Positions 1 through 5,292 of a stretch of DNA of 6,562 nt are shown piece after piece (positions within the stretch are counted from its first letter, which is position 1; each line of letters starts with the position of its first letter). The DNA comes from Azonexaceae bacterium (GTDB taxonomy: Bacteria; Pseudomonadota; Gammaproteobacteria; Burkholderiales; Rhodocyclaceae). The position numbers and the translations under genes were made by a program. The notes beneath the pieces are model-generated. The model had not been told where the DNA came from. It did no database searches and worked only from the letters and a program-made list of their open reading frames with translations. The stretch is from assembly GCA_009469665.1 (NCBI GenBank), contig SSTB01000251.1, forward strand, positions 1 to 6,562, read 5' to 3'.

Positions 1-71
1 ACATGACTCTGGAAACGATGGCCGAGGTCGGCGACAATCCCGTTGTCAGCCTGTCCGCCGTGACCGTCTGA
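1..71 (+). CDS. 3' end of an unidentified gene (partial)
   Basis: An open frame enters from the left edge and ends at TGA 69-71. The visible tail contains METMAEVGDNPVV-like residues and ends SLSAVTV. A perfect hairpin begins one base after the stop, as expected at the end of a transcription unit, and the next gene lies on the opposite strand. With only about 23 codons visible I do not recognise the family. The frame could also be chance, but the hairpin placement favours a real C-terminus. Confidence 0.35.
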   Translation, partial: MTLETMAEVGDNPVVSLSAVTV

Positions 72-92
72 CCGGCATGCCAGCCATGCCGG
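72..92. terminator. Hairpin after the left-edge gene
   Basis: CCGGCATG (72-79) and CATGCCGG (85-92) are perfect 8-bp inverted arms around a 5-nt loop, directly after the stop at 69-71. No T-run follows on either strand, so it is not a classical intrinsic terminator. It may end transcription between the two convergent genes or protect the 3' end of the message. Confidence 0.4.
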
Positions 93-142
93 AGTCCATG
101 ACTTCCTGAAAAACTCTTACACCACGGCTGGGGACACGATCC

Positions 143-652
143 TCAGCCATGCAGCGTGACCAAGTAAGCATCGAGTTTGGCGAAGGTCCCTGCAAATCCT
201 GCGTTCATTCCTTCCCGAGCACCGTCGAAAGTCGCGATCCCGACCTCGTCACTCTCGTGAGGTTGCCAAGAGACGGTGTAAATCGTTCCGCCGTTTTGAC
301 TGTCCTCCCAAGTTGATGTCACATGCATGTACGCGGGCCATGTAGGCGCCATGGGGTGGCGACCAAGGCCACCTTCGGGGTTGGAGAAGCTTTGCAGATG
401 CACGATTTTTCGTTCGGGTACGATTTCCAAAAACTGCTGCAAGCCCCACATTTGCAGGCCATTTGGCCCCTCAATTCCATAGTGGTAGCGACCACCCACA
501 CGGAAGTCCATGTCCGCATGAATAGTGCGAAAACCTTCAGGACTCAGCCAGTGCTGCAAGTGTTGGGCTTGCGTTTGCACTTGCCAGAGCAAGGTGCGCG
601 GTGCGCGAAATTCGCGCGTAATGACGAACGGAGAGACGGCGGTGTTGCTCAT
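143..652 (-). CDS. AHSA1/SRPBCC-domain protein
   Basis: This 169-residue protein is the usual size for a single-domain member of the AHSA1 (Aha1 C-terminal-like) branch of the START/SRPBCC fold, a helix-grip barrel that binds hydrophobic ligands. Visible hallmarks are the N-terminal ITREFRAPRTLLWQ strand-helix, the HWLSPEGF segment at about residues 34-41, DFRVGGRYHY at about 49-58, and a C-terminal helix GFAGTFAKLDAYL at about 152-164. There is no signal peptide or membrane segment, so it is probably cytoplasmic. AAGGAAA lies 5 nt before the ATG. The start overlaps the stop of the upstream ArsR gene by 4 bp (ATGA, 649-652), implying translational coupling. ArsR-AHSA1 pairs are common in bacteria, but the ligand and biochemical role are generally unknown, and I cannot say what it binds here. 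Confidence 0.88.
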   Translation of the reverse strand: MSNTAVSPFVITREFRAPRTLLWQVQTQAQHLQHWLSPEGFRTIHADMDFRVGGRYHYGIEGPNGLQMWGLQQFLEIVPERKIVHLQSFSNPEGGLGRHPMAPTWPAYMHVTSTWEDSQNGGTIYTVSWQPHESDEVGIATFDGAREGMNAGFAGTFAKLDAYLVTLHG

Positions 653-1146
653 GGGGCTTTCCTTTTCAGTGTTGGTTTGGAGGTTGTTTGTTTTTGACTG
701 CGCGTTTTCTTGGTCGCGCTCTTGAAAGTGGGACTGTTCGTGATGTCGGTCGCAGGGTTCAATTTCACTGAGGGTTTTGCCGTCAGAACCTGCACTTCAC
801 TGTTCTGGGACTTTTCCGCCGCTTGCAGTTGCTGCAAATAGGCGTCCAGCCTGTCTAAGCTGCCTTCCCAAAATTGACGGTATTGCGCCATCCAGTCGGT
901 GGCTTGTTTGAGTGGCACAGCGTTAATACGGCAAGGGCGGCGCTGTGCGTCTCGGCTCTTCTGCACCAAGCCCGCGTGCTCCAGTACGCGCAAGTGTTTA
1001 GTGGCAGCGGGCAAACTCATTTGAAAGGGCTCGGCAAGGGCCGACACGCTGATCTCGCCCTGAGATAAGCGCAACAGCATTGCCCGCCGCGTGGGATCGG
1101 CCAAAGCGGCGAAGGTAACGCTGAGCGCATCAGAATGCCTGTTCAT
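649..1146 (-). CDS. ArsR-family winged-helix repressor with basic tail
   Basis: This 165-residue regulator is the first gene of the cassette. Residues about 8-65 form an ArsR-type winged helix: LADPTRRAMLLRLSQGE opens the domain, ISVSALAEPFQMSLPAATKH holds the helix-turn-helix, and the recognition helix is about 44-55, followed by LEHAGLVQKSRDAQRR as the wing. The ELCVCDL metal-binding motif of arsenic and metal sensors is absent and the only cysteine is C72, so metal sensing is unlikely. WMAQYRQFWEGSLDRLDAYL at about 85-104 is typical of ArsR proteins paired with SRPBCC partners. After about residue 110 there is an extra tail rich in Lys, Ser and Thr, ending TLKRKAP; most relatives stop near residue 105-115. 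It probably represses its own operon through the 32-bp palindrome just upstream. The inducer is unknown. Confidence 0.9.
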   Translation of the reverse strand: MNRHSDALSVTFAALADPTRRAMLLRLSQGEISVSALAEPFQMSLPAATKHLRVLEHAGLVQKSRDAQRRPCRINAVPLKQATDWMAQYRQFWEGSLDRLDAYLQQLQAAEKSQNSEVQVLTAKPSVKLNPATDITNSPTFKSATKKTRSQKQTTSKPTLKRKAP

Positions 1147-1148
1147 GT

Positions 1149-1180
1149 TTATCCAATTGGTTAATTAACCAATTGGATAA
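1149..1180. promoter_or_regulatory. Perfect 32-bp palindrome, probable ArsR operator
   Basis: The half TTATCCAATTGGTTAA (1149-1164) is followed by its exact reverse complement (1165-1180). Each half contains its own CCAATTGG palindrome (1153-1160 and 1169-1176), so there are two nested sites plus the central TTAATTAA. It ends 2 bp before the ArsR start codon and overlaps the -10 box on the other side. A dimeric ArsR repressor bound here would block its own transcription. Confidence 0.8.
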
Positions 1181-1204
1181 TAATAAAGATTGTGGACTTG
1201 TCAA
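1177..1204 (-). promoter_or_regulatory. Sigma-70-type promoter of the ArsR/SRPBCC operon
   Basis: Read on the minus strand, TTGACA (1204-1199) is a perfect -35 box and TATTAT (1182-1177) a good -10 box, with a 16-bp spacer. Transcription would start near 1170, inside the palindrome, leaving a leader of about 24 nt. The only Shine-Dalgarno-like bases, GGA, are also inside the palindrome, so operator and ribosome site overlap. Confidence 0.7.
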
Positions 1205-1551
1205 GCATCGATGTTGGAACGCTGAGCCAAATGCCCCTCGTTACCTGGACGATTCATGACCGGTATCGAAAGCGCAGAAAGTCGGATGACAGCCTGTCGA
1301 GTGAATTCGCCGAATCGGTAAGCGGCCATTCATCGTGGTTTTCAGCCGAACGACAGGTGACCGGCGCATAGCCGCCCGAATCCGGCCGAGTATCCGACAT
1401 CTGCAAAGGCCGATGACCCGAATTGGGCCAGTGCAGCATTGGCTCACATTGGCCCACGCTCAGCCGCCCGCCGAGCATCCACTTAAGCCATTTCCCAAGT
1501 GGAGCAGCCGAGGAGGCCGGGGAATCTTCCCCCGGCCCCGTGAACACCGAT
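1205..1551. other. Intergenic stretch without a convincing gene
   Basis: About 350 bp separates the ArsR promoter from the 3' end of the diiron gene. Open frames on both strands (such as 1254-1547 minus) lack a Shine-Dalgarno site and encode compositionally odd, unrecognisable peptides. Two small inverted repeats are visible near the right end: CCACTT/AAGTGG (1479-1502) and a stronger GC hairpin at 1515-1537. I see no tRNA, insertion-sequence end or riboswitch-like structure. The stretch may be decayed coding DNA, but I cannot name a parent. Confidence 0.5.
1515..1537 (-). terminator. GC-rich hairpin downstream of the diiron gene
   Basis: GGCCGGGGAA (1515-1524) pairs with TTCCCC-C-GGCC (1527-1537), giving a 10-bp stem with one bulged C and a 2-nt loop, or an 8-bp stem with a 7-nt loop. 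It lies 15 bp past the stop codon of the minus-strand diiron gene. No T-run follows on the minus strand, so termination here would not be classically intrinsic. Confidence 0.4.
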
Positions 1552-2484
1552 TCACTGCACCATCAGCGGCGCCAGCGCCTGGTTGATGCGTTCCAGCTGC
1601 GCGGCGTTGACCATGCTCCCCAGCACGCTGACGAAACGCGTGTCGCGGATGCCGGAAACGATGTACTGGTCACGGTAGGCACGCAGGAAGGTAGCGGCGA
1701 TCATATCCCGTTCCCCGGCGGTGAACGACTGCCCTGCAGCCCCGACGAAGTACCCGGTGTCTGCCATTGCCTGCTGGACCAGCAGACCATCCACAGCGCC
1801 AACCAGGCCGATCAGCTCACCAACGGCGGCGTCGCGCTGGTGGGTATCCAGGCGCGCGTCCTCGCGAATCCATTCCAGTTCGTCGAGGACCGCATGTTGT
1901 GACTCCTCGCGCCAGTGGAAGAGGAGGACGTCCTTCCACAGGGGGGAAAGCGCGTCGTCGGGCTCGATGCTGGAGCGGTAGTGGGTCTGGGTGAAGAACT
2001 CGATGTGGCAGGTCAGCCCGAGCACGGCCCAGGTGGAGGCCGCCAGCACGGCCCGGGCGACGCCGTCGGGCTCGGGGACGAAGCGGTAGCCGGCGGGCAT
2101 GGTTTCGGCAAGCAGGCCCTCGATGCGGCGGAAGAGTTCCTGGTGCTTGAGTTCCTCGTCGGAAAAGCGGACCAGGGCTTCGAGGGCGGTTTGATCGCCC
2201 AGCCAGTGGTCGCGGCTCACTTCCAGCATCTTGGCGCAGATGAAGCGCTCGACCAGGCCGAACATGTTGGCGTAGGTGCGCCCCTGGACCTGCCCGAAGA
2301 AACGCCGGGAATCGGCTTGCAAGAAAGGCAGGTGATCCACCAGCGAGAGACCGTCGGGCAGGAACTTGTGCACCGGGTCGAACTGGCGGTCGCGCAGCAC
2401 TTCGTCGATGGTCCAGCGGATGCGCTTGGAGGTGTTGATGCATTGGGCGTATTTGCGGTGTTGGCTTGCCAGGGTCGTTTCCAT
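1552..2484 (-). CDS. Ferritin-like diiron protein, AurF/CmlI-like oxygenase candidate
   Basis: This 310-residue soluble, mostly helical protein shows a carboxylate-bridged diiron pattern: E79 (in GLVERF), E111xxH114 (DEELKHQE), E162 (CHIEFF) and E194xxH197 (REESQH). The two halves are each spaced 32 residues from the first Glu to the ExxH, as in four-helix-bundle diiron enzymes. H190 lies four residues before E194, making HxxxExxH; an extra histidine at this point is, from memory, the hallmark of the AurF/CmlI arylamine N-oxygenases. Enzymes of this kind activate O2 to oxidise organic substrates, and the substrate here is unknown. The start is well supported by GAGGAG (2497-2492) 7 nt before the ATG. 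The gene is divergent from the AraC-type gene, its likely regulator. Alternatives are a ferritin-like storage protein or another hydroxylase. The diiron assignment is firm; the N-oxygenase subtype is inferred. Confidence 0.72.
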   Translation of the reverse strand: METTLASQHRKYAQCINTSKRIRWTIDEVLRDRQFDPVHKFLPDGLSLVDHLPFLQADSRRFFGQVQGRTYANMFGLVERFICAKMLEVSRDHWLGDQTALEALVRFSDEELKHQELFRRIEGLLAETMPAGYRFVPEPDGVARAVLAASTWAVLGLTCHIEFFTQTHYRSSIEPDDALSPLWKDVLLFHWREESQHAVLDELEWIREDARLDTHQRDAAVGELIGLVGAVDGLLVQQAMADTGYFVGAAGQSFTAGERDMIAATFLRAYRDQYIVSGIRDTRFVSVLGSMVNAAQLERINQALAPLMVQ

Positions 2485-2687
2485 TTGAGGTCTCCTCGGG
2501 GTGGGTCATCGGAATTGGCGGCCCGCTGCGGTGGCGTCGGGCTTGCCGGTCTTTGTTGCGTGAAGCCATGGTCGCGGATTCGCCGGCCCGGGAATTGCCC
2601 GGGACGCCCCCGGTCTTTGCCGCCTGCCCGGCGCCGGCAAATCGTCTGTCCACGACGCCGCCGGAATTGACTGCGACACTCTCGCCA

Positions 2688-2701
2688 GGCGCCATCCTTG
2701 C
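2688..2701 (+). promoter_or_regulatory. Possible sigma-54 promoter core (GG-N10-GC)
   Basis: AGGCGCCATCCTTGCGA keeps the invariant GG (2688-2689) and GC (2700-2701) with exactly 10 bp between, plus TTGC at the -12 side. The -24 side matches the TGGCACG consensus only at GGC plus one C. A start near 2713 would leave a leader of about 28 nt to the TTG codon at 2741. Such a match arises by chance fairly often in GC-rich DNA. Confidence 0.2.
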
Positions 2702-2729
2702 GATTAGCATTGCCGAACCGCCAGCCGTC

Positions 2730-2735
2730 GGAGGA
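2730..2735 (+). promoter_or_regulatory. Shine-Dalgarno site fixing a TTG start
   Basis: GGAGGA ends 5 nt before the TTG at 2741. There is no in-frame ATG with a comparable site nearby, and the resulting N-terminus MDALS matches the start of related AraC proteins as I remember them (E. coli RclR begins MDALS). Confidence 0.75.
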
Positions 2736-2740
2736 TCGCT

Positions 2741-3736
2741 TTGGATGCCTTGTCCGAAACCCTGAAAGTCCTGCACCTGACCAGCGGCATCTTTCTCGAT
2801 GCCGATTTCACGGCACCCTGGTGCATCGACTCGGCCCCGAAGAAAGAGGAGTTCGCCCCCTTCCTGCCGGAAGCCGAGCAGGTGGTGATCTTTCACCTGG
2901 TGGTCGAAGGGGCCTGCCGCGCCCGCCTGCCGGAAGACGGCACGGCCATCGACCTGGCGGCCGGCGACCTCATCATGTTCCCCCACGGGGACCCCCACAT
3001 TCTCGGCAGCGACCTGCAACTGCATCCGATGCAGGCGGCGTCGCTGGTCCGCCCCGACGCCTCGGGCAGCGGCCTGATGCGCATCCGGCATGGGGGCAGC
3101 GGGCTGCGCACCCAGTTCATCTGCGGCTACATGGCCTGCGACAGACGCCTCTGCCGCCCCCTGCTCTCCGGGCTGCCGCGCATCGTCAAGGTTTCCCTCG
3201 GCGACGATCCGACCACCCGCTGGATGGTGGTGGCGCTACAGCACGGCGCCCAGGAAACCCATTCGCCCCAGCCGGGGCGGGAAGCGGTCATGGGCCGGCT
3301 GGCGGAACTGCTTTTCGTCGAGGCGCTGCGCTGCTACATCCGCCAGTTGCCGGAAAGCCAGCACGGCTGGCTGGCGGGGCTGCGCGATCCCTACGTGGGC
3401 AAGGCCCTGGCCCTGATGCACGCCCGCCCGGCCCACAACTGGCAGGTCGATACCCTGGGGAGCAGCGTCGGGCTCTCGCGCTCGGCCCTCGCCGAGCGCT
3501 TTACCACCCTCATCGGCGAACCGCCGATGCAGTACCTGGCCCGCTGGCGCCTGGCCCTGGCCGCGCAGGACCTGGGGCGCACCAACGACGCCGTGGCCCG
3601 CATCGGCGAGCGGGTCGGCTACGAGTCCGAAGCCGCCTTCAACCGCGCCTTCAAGCGCGAATTCGGCACGCCGCCGGCGACGTGGCGCCGCCAGGCCCGG
3701 CTGGCCCGCAGCACGGCGACGACAGAGCCCGGCTGA
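2741..3736 (+). CDS. AraC-family regulator with cupin sensor domain
   Basis: This 331-residue regulator starts at TTG behind GGAGGA. Residues about 5-200 form a cupin-type sensor (the cupin_6 arrangement): FTAPWCI at 23-29, FHLVVEG at 51-57, and GDLIMFPHGDPH at 75-86 with candidate metal ligands H82 and H86. A region with C128, C133 and C138 follows. Residues about 215-320 hold the two AraC helix-turn-helix motifs: WQVDTLGSSVGLSRSALAER at 234-253, and RIGERVGYESEAAFNRAFKR at 287-306, followed by EFGTPPATWR. The architecture is that of the RclR group; RclR senses reactive chlorine through conserved cysteines, but whether these cysteines are redox-active is not shown. It is divergent from the diiron gene, its most likely target, and converges on the STAS-like gene. 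Confidence 0.9.
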   Translation: MDALSETLKVLHLTSGIFLDADFTAPWCIDSAPKKEEFAPFLPEAEQVVIFHLVVEGACRARLPEDGTAIDLAAGDLIMFPHGDPHILGSDLQLHPMQAASLVRPDASGSGLMRIRHGGSGLRTQFICGYMACDRRLCRPLLSGLPRIVKVSLGDDPTTRWMVVALQHGAQETHSPQPGREAVMGRLAELLFVEALRCYIRQLPESQHGWLAGLRDPYVGKALALMHARPAHNWQVDTLGSSVGLSRSALAERFTTLIGEPPMQYLARWRLALAAQDLGRTNDAVARIGERVGYESEAAFNRAFKREFGTPPATWRRQARLARSTATTEPG

Positions 3737-3750
3737 AAACGCTCAGCCGG
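3729..3750. terminator. Shared hairpin holding two convergent stop codons
   Basis: CCGGCTGA (3729-3736) and TCAGCCGG (3743-3750) are perfect 8-bp arms around a 6-nt loop. The TGA of the AraC gene is the last three bases of the left arm, and the TGA of the minus-strand STAS-like gene is the mirror position in the right arm. Either transcript can form it. Neither strand has a following T-run, so it is a candidate bidirectional terminator or 3'-end stabiliser. Confidence 0.5.
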
Positions 3751-4144
3751 CTGGGCGCGGCGCTATCGAGCGGCGATTCCAATTCCCATGGGCAAAGCCG
3801 CGGGCCTCGGCCAGCGTGTCGAAACGATTGCAGCGATGGGACGACTGGCCGCTGGTATTGAATGCTTCGATCAGCGCGCGGACAACGGCATGATTGCCGA
3901 CGAACGCGATCCGTATCGCCGGATTGCTGCGCAGGGCAACGCTCGCCCGCACCGCCATGAACTCGATCTCGTCCTGGGTAACGGCGATATCCGTCGCCCC
4001 GGCAAAGTCGTGGATGATGTAACGCAGCCGATCAAGCCGCTCGTCGCCCTGCAGCGCACGCGCCGACGCATCGAGCTCCTCGCCGGTGACATACCCGGTC
4101 ATCCGGCGGAGTAGGCCGTGTGTTTCCCAGATGAGTTCCACCAT
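3743..4144 (-). CDS. Small STAS/SpoIIAA-like protein
   Basis: This 133-residue soluble protein alternates predicted strands and helices in a STAS-like order: an opening strand VELIWETHGLLRRMTG, a helix ELDASARALQ, a strand LRYIIHDFAGAT at about 40-51, a helix IEFMAVRASVALRS at about 60-73, a strand IRIAFVG at 77-83, a helix HAVVRALIEAF at 85-95, and a closing FDTLAEARGFA at 108-118. That closing pattern is common in small STAS-like proteins of proteobacteria, which are mostly uncharacterised. The last dozen residues are basic and proline-rich. No anti-sigma or kinase partner is adjacent. The only Shine-Dalgarno candidate is a weak G-run about 13 nt upstream of the ATG. The 5' end lies inside the reading frame of the truncated upstream gene, so it may have acquired new upstream DNA. 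The fold call is by pattern only. Confidence 0.55.
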   Translation of the reverse strand: MVELIWETHGLLRRMTGYVTGEELDASARALQGDERLDRLRYIIHDFAGATDIAVTQDEIEFMAVRASVALRSNPAIRIAFVGNHAVVRALIEAFNTSGQSSHRCNRFDTLAEARGFAHGNWNRRSIAPRPAG

Positions 4145-4299
4145 AGCGGCGGCTGCACCCCCAATTGAACGATTCCGAGTTTCCCGTTACGCCCGCCAAG
4201 GGTCAAGCGTGCGCAGAACCGCGATGTTAGGGCAGTTTCGGCCAATGAACCAAAGACCGCGCTGGCGCGAATGATGTGTTCGAGTTCTTCTCGCGTCAT
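4099..4299 (-). pseudogene. Truncated nucleotidyltransferase partner of the XRE gene
   Basis: An ATG at 4299 overlaps the XRE stop by 4 bp (ATGA). The first 14 codons read MTREELEHIIRASA, which resembles the start of the nucleotidyltransferase-like (DUF6036/AbiEii-like) proteins that follow this kind of XRE regulator. After about 4258 the frame turns into FGSLAETALTSRF and further residues that fit no nucleotidyltransferase; no GS-x-A/S-x-x-G active-site motif follows. It ends at TGA 4101-4099 after 66 codons, inside the STAS-like gene in another frame. The simplest reading is a deletion or replacement that removed nearly all of a protein of roughly 200 residues. Whether the fused 66-residue peptide is made is unknown. 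The identification rests on 14 residues plus the context. Confidence 0.5.
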
Positions 4300-4997
4300 G
4301 ACCTTTTCTCTGCTCCTTCCGCAACTTGTGGAGCACGTGGCGTACCGCCGATCACGACCCCTTTCTTGAGGTCGGTCACCTCCTTCAGAACTCGCTGGCG
4401 CACCTCTTCGGGTAGAACGGTGACGAGCGGAGAGGCCTGCCTCAGTTGCTGGGCATGTCGCGTGCGGCCAAGCGCCTTGCGCCATGAACCCGCCTCCAGA
4501 ATGGCCTGCCACTCGCGCCACAGGCTTAGGGAACGCCTATCGCCAGTGGCCAGCCAACGCTTGACCGTATCCTTGGCCTGCACCACGAGTGCAGGGTCGG
4601 CTTTGGCGAGTCGTACCGCCTCTTCATGGAGTGCCAGACTCTGCAAATCCTGAAGCCGATGCCGGGTGTCGTCCGTAGTGATCCGCACCTCCACGACCGG
4701 CACTGCCCGCCGTGATCGCGCTGCGGCAGAATCCGCCGGCGACGGCTGAAGGGTATCTCCTGCCAGCAGAGCCAACTCACCGCCAAGGCCCAGGACCGAC
4801 ATGACACGAAGGTAGGTACCGATCGATGGCGCCGGGTCGCCGGCTTCGACAGCTCGCAGGGTATTGCGAGCGATCCCTGCCCGCGCAGCCATCTCGACCG
4901 TCCCGATTTGCTGCGCTTTCCGCAGGCGCTTGAGCCGATCGCCCAATTGAAGCAACAACTGGCGTTCCAACAGGAGGTTGATTTCTGAAGCGATCAT
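4296..4997 (-). CDS. XRE-family regulator, antitoxin-like, of an HTH/nucleotidyltransferase module
   Basis: This 233-residue protein has an N-terminal XRE helix-turn-helix at about residues 16-76 (LGDRLKRLRKAQQIGTVEMA, then ARAGIARNTLRAVEAGDPAP and a helix YLRVMSVLGLGGELALLAG). A long C-terminal helical domain at about 110-210 contains HEEAVRLAKADPALVVQAKD, WREWQAILEAG and LRQASPLVTVLPEEVRQRVL. The LRQ-SP...VLP-E pattern is what I associate with regulators encoded just upstream of DUF6036-type nucleotidyltransferases, and such a start follows with a 4-bp overlap. It probably represses its own promoter through the palindrome abutting the start codon. No Shine-Dalgarno site precedes the ATG at 4997; translation could be leaderless, or begin at a TTG a few codons inside. 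Its presumed partner is truncated. Confidence 0.8.
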   Translation of the reverse strand: MIASEINLLLERQLLLQLGDRLKRLRKAQQIGTVEMAARAGIARNTLRAVEAGDPAPSIGTYLRVMSVLGLGGELALLAGDTLQPSPADSAAARSRRAVPVVEVRITTDDTRHRLQDLQSLALHEEAVRLAKADPALVVQAKDTVKRWLATGDRRSLSLWREWQAILEAGSWRKALGRTRHAQQLRQASPLVTVLPEEVRQRVLKEVTDLKKGVVIGGTPRAPQVAEGAEKRS

Positions 4998-5018
4998 TTG
5001 GTCAAAATTTTAACCAAA
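4997..5018. promoter_or_regulatory. Near-perfect 22-bp palindrome, probable XRE operator
   Basis: TTTGGT (4997-5002) and ACCAAA (5013-5018) flank C-AAAATTTT-A; only that one C/A pair breaks full symmetry. The left end overlaps the first base of the XRE start codon. Two further ACCAA half-sites follow at 5032-5036 and 5044-5048. This fits autorepression by the XRE dimer. Confidence 0.65.
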
Positions 5019-5048
5019 AATATGTTAAATGACCAATATATTTACCAA
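5007..5048 (-). promoter_or_regulatory. AT-rich promoter of the XRE gene
   Basis: On the minus strand TTGGTC (5036-5031) and TAAAAT (5012-5007) can serve as -35 and -10 boxes with an 18-bp spacer; TTGGTA (5048-5043) is an alternative -35. With the first pair, transcription would start about 5000-4997, essentially at the ATG, giving a leaderless message. The block is sharply AT-rich compared with its surroundings, and all candidate boxes contain the ACCAA/TTGGT half-site. Confidence 0.45.
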
Positions 5049-5292
5049 ATCGTGAAGCAGACGCCGATCAGGCTCGATTCCTTCACACTCACCTGACCCT
5101 GGCGTACGGCCGCTACGATGGAACCCGCGCCGTCCGGTCATCGAGCCGATGACGGCCTGACCCGGCCCAACCCAGTCACTCCGGCCCGATGCGAGCCAAC
5201 GGCCAGGAACTTGCGGTTCCCGGGCCAGGCTTCCCCGTTCCTATACCAAGCGACCACGCGACGGCGCCACCACTTAGGCAGTGCGCTCTGTA

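Larger units (their letters stand above)
2485..2740. promoter_or_regulatory. Divergent promoter region, diiron gene / AraC gene
   Basis: These 256 bp lie between two divergent starts and should carry both promoters and any AraC-type operator. I see no good sigma-70 pair: TTGACT occurs at 2667-2672 on the plus strand but has no -10 box at the right distance. A GG-N10-GC element at 2688-2701 resembles a sigma-54 promoter. No obvious long direct repeat for an AraC dimer stands out by eye. Confidence 0.45.

Noticed and set aside
109..148. Possible intrinsic terminator of the SRPBCC gene: imperfect GGCTGAGG/CCCCAGCC hairpin with TTTTT beyond it on the minus strand
   Set aside because: One mismatch in the stem, the stem includes the stop codon, and the T-run is about 12 nt past the hairpin, too far for a typical intrinsic terminator.
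1254..1547. 97-codon minus-strand frame between the ArsR and diiron genes
   Set aside because: No Shine-Dalgarno site, no recognisable motif, odd composition, and it overlaps a GC hairpin and other frames of similar quality.
1817..3091. 424-codon minus-strand frame
   Set aside because: It is the shadow of the diiron gene and of the AraC gene; its product is Arg/Pro/Gly-rich and it runs through the divergent promoter region.
2698..3861. 387-codon plus-strand frame
   Set aside because: Alternative frame of the AraC gene with Arg/Pro/Gly-rich translation; the AraC frame has clear domains and a Shine-Dalgarno site.
5206..5220. GGAAC-TTGCG-GTTCC short inverted repeat
   Set aside because: Arms of only 5 bp in GC-rich DNA with no positional support.
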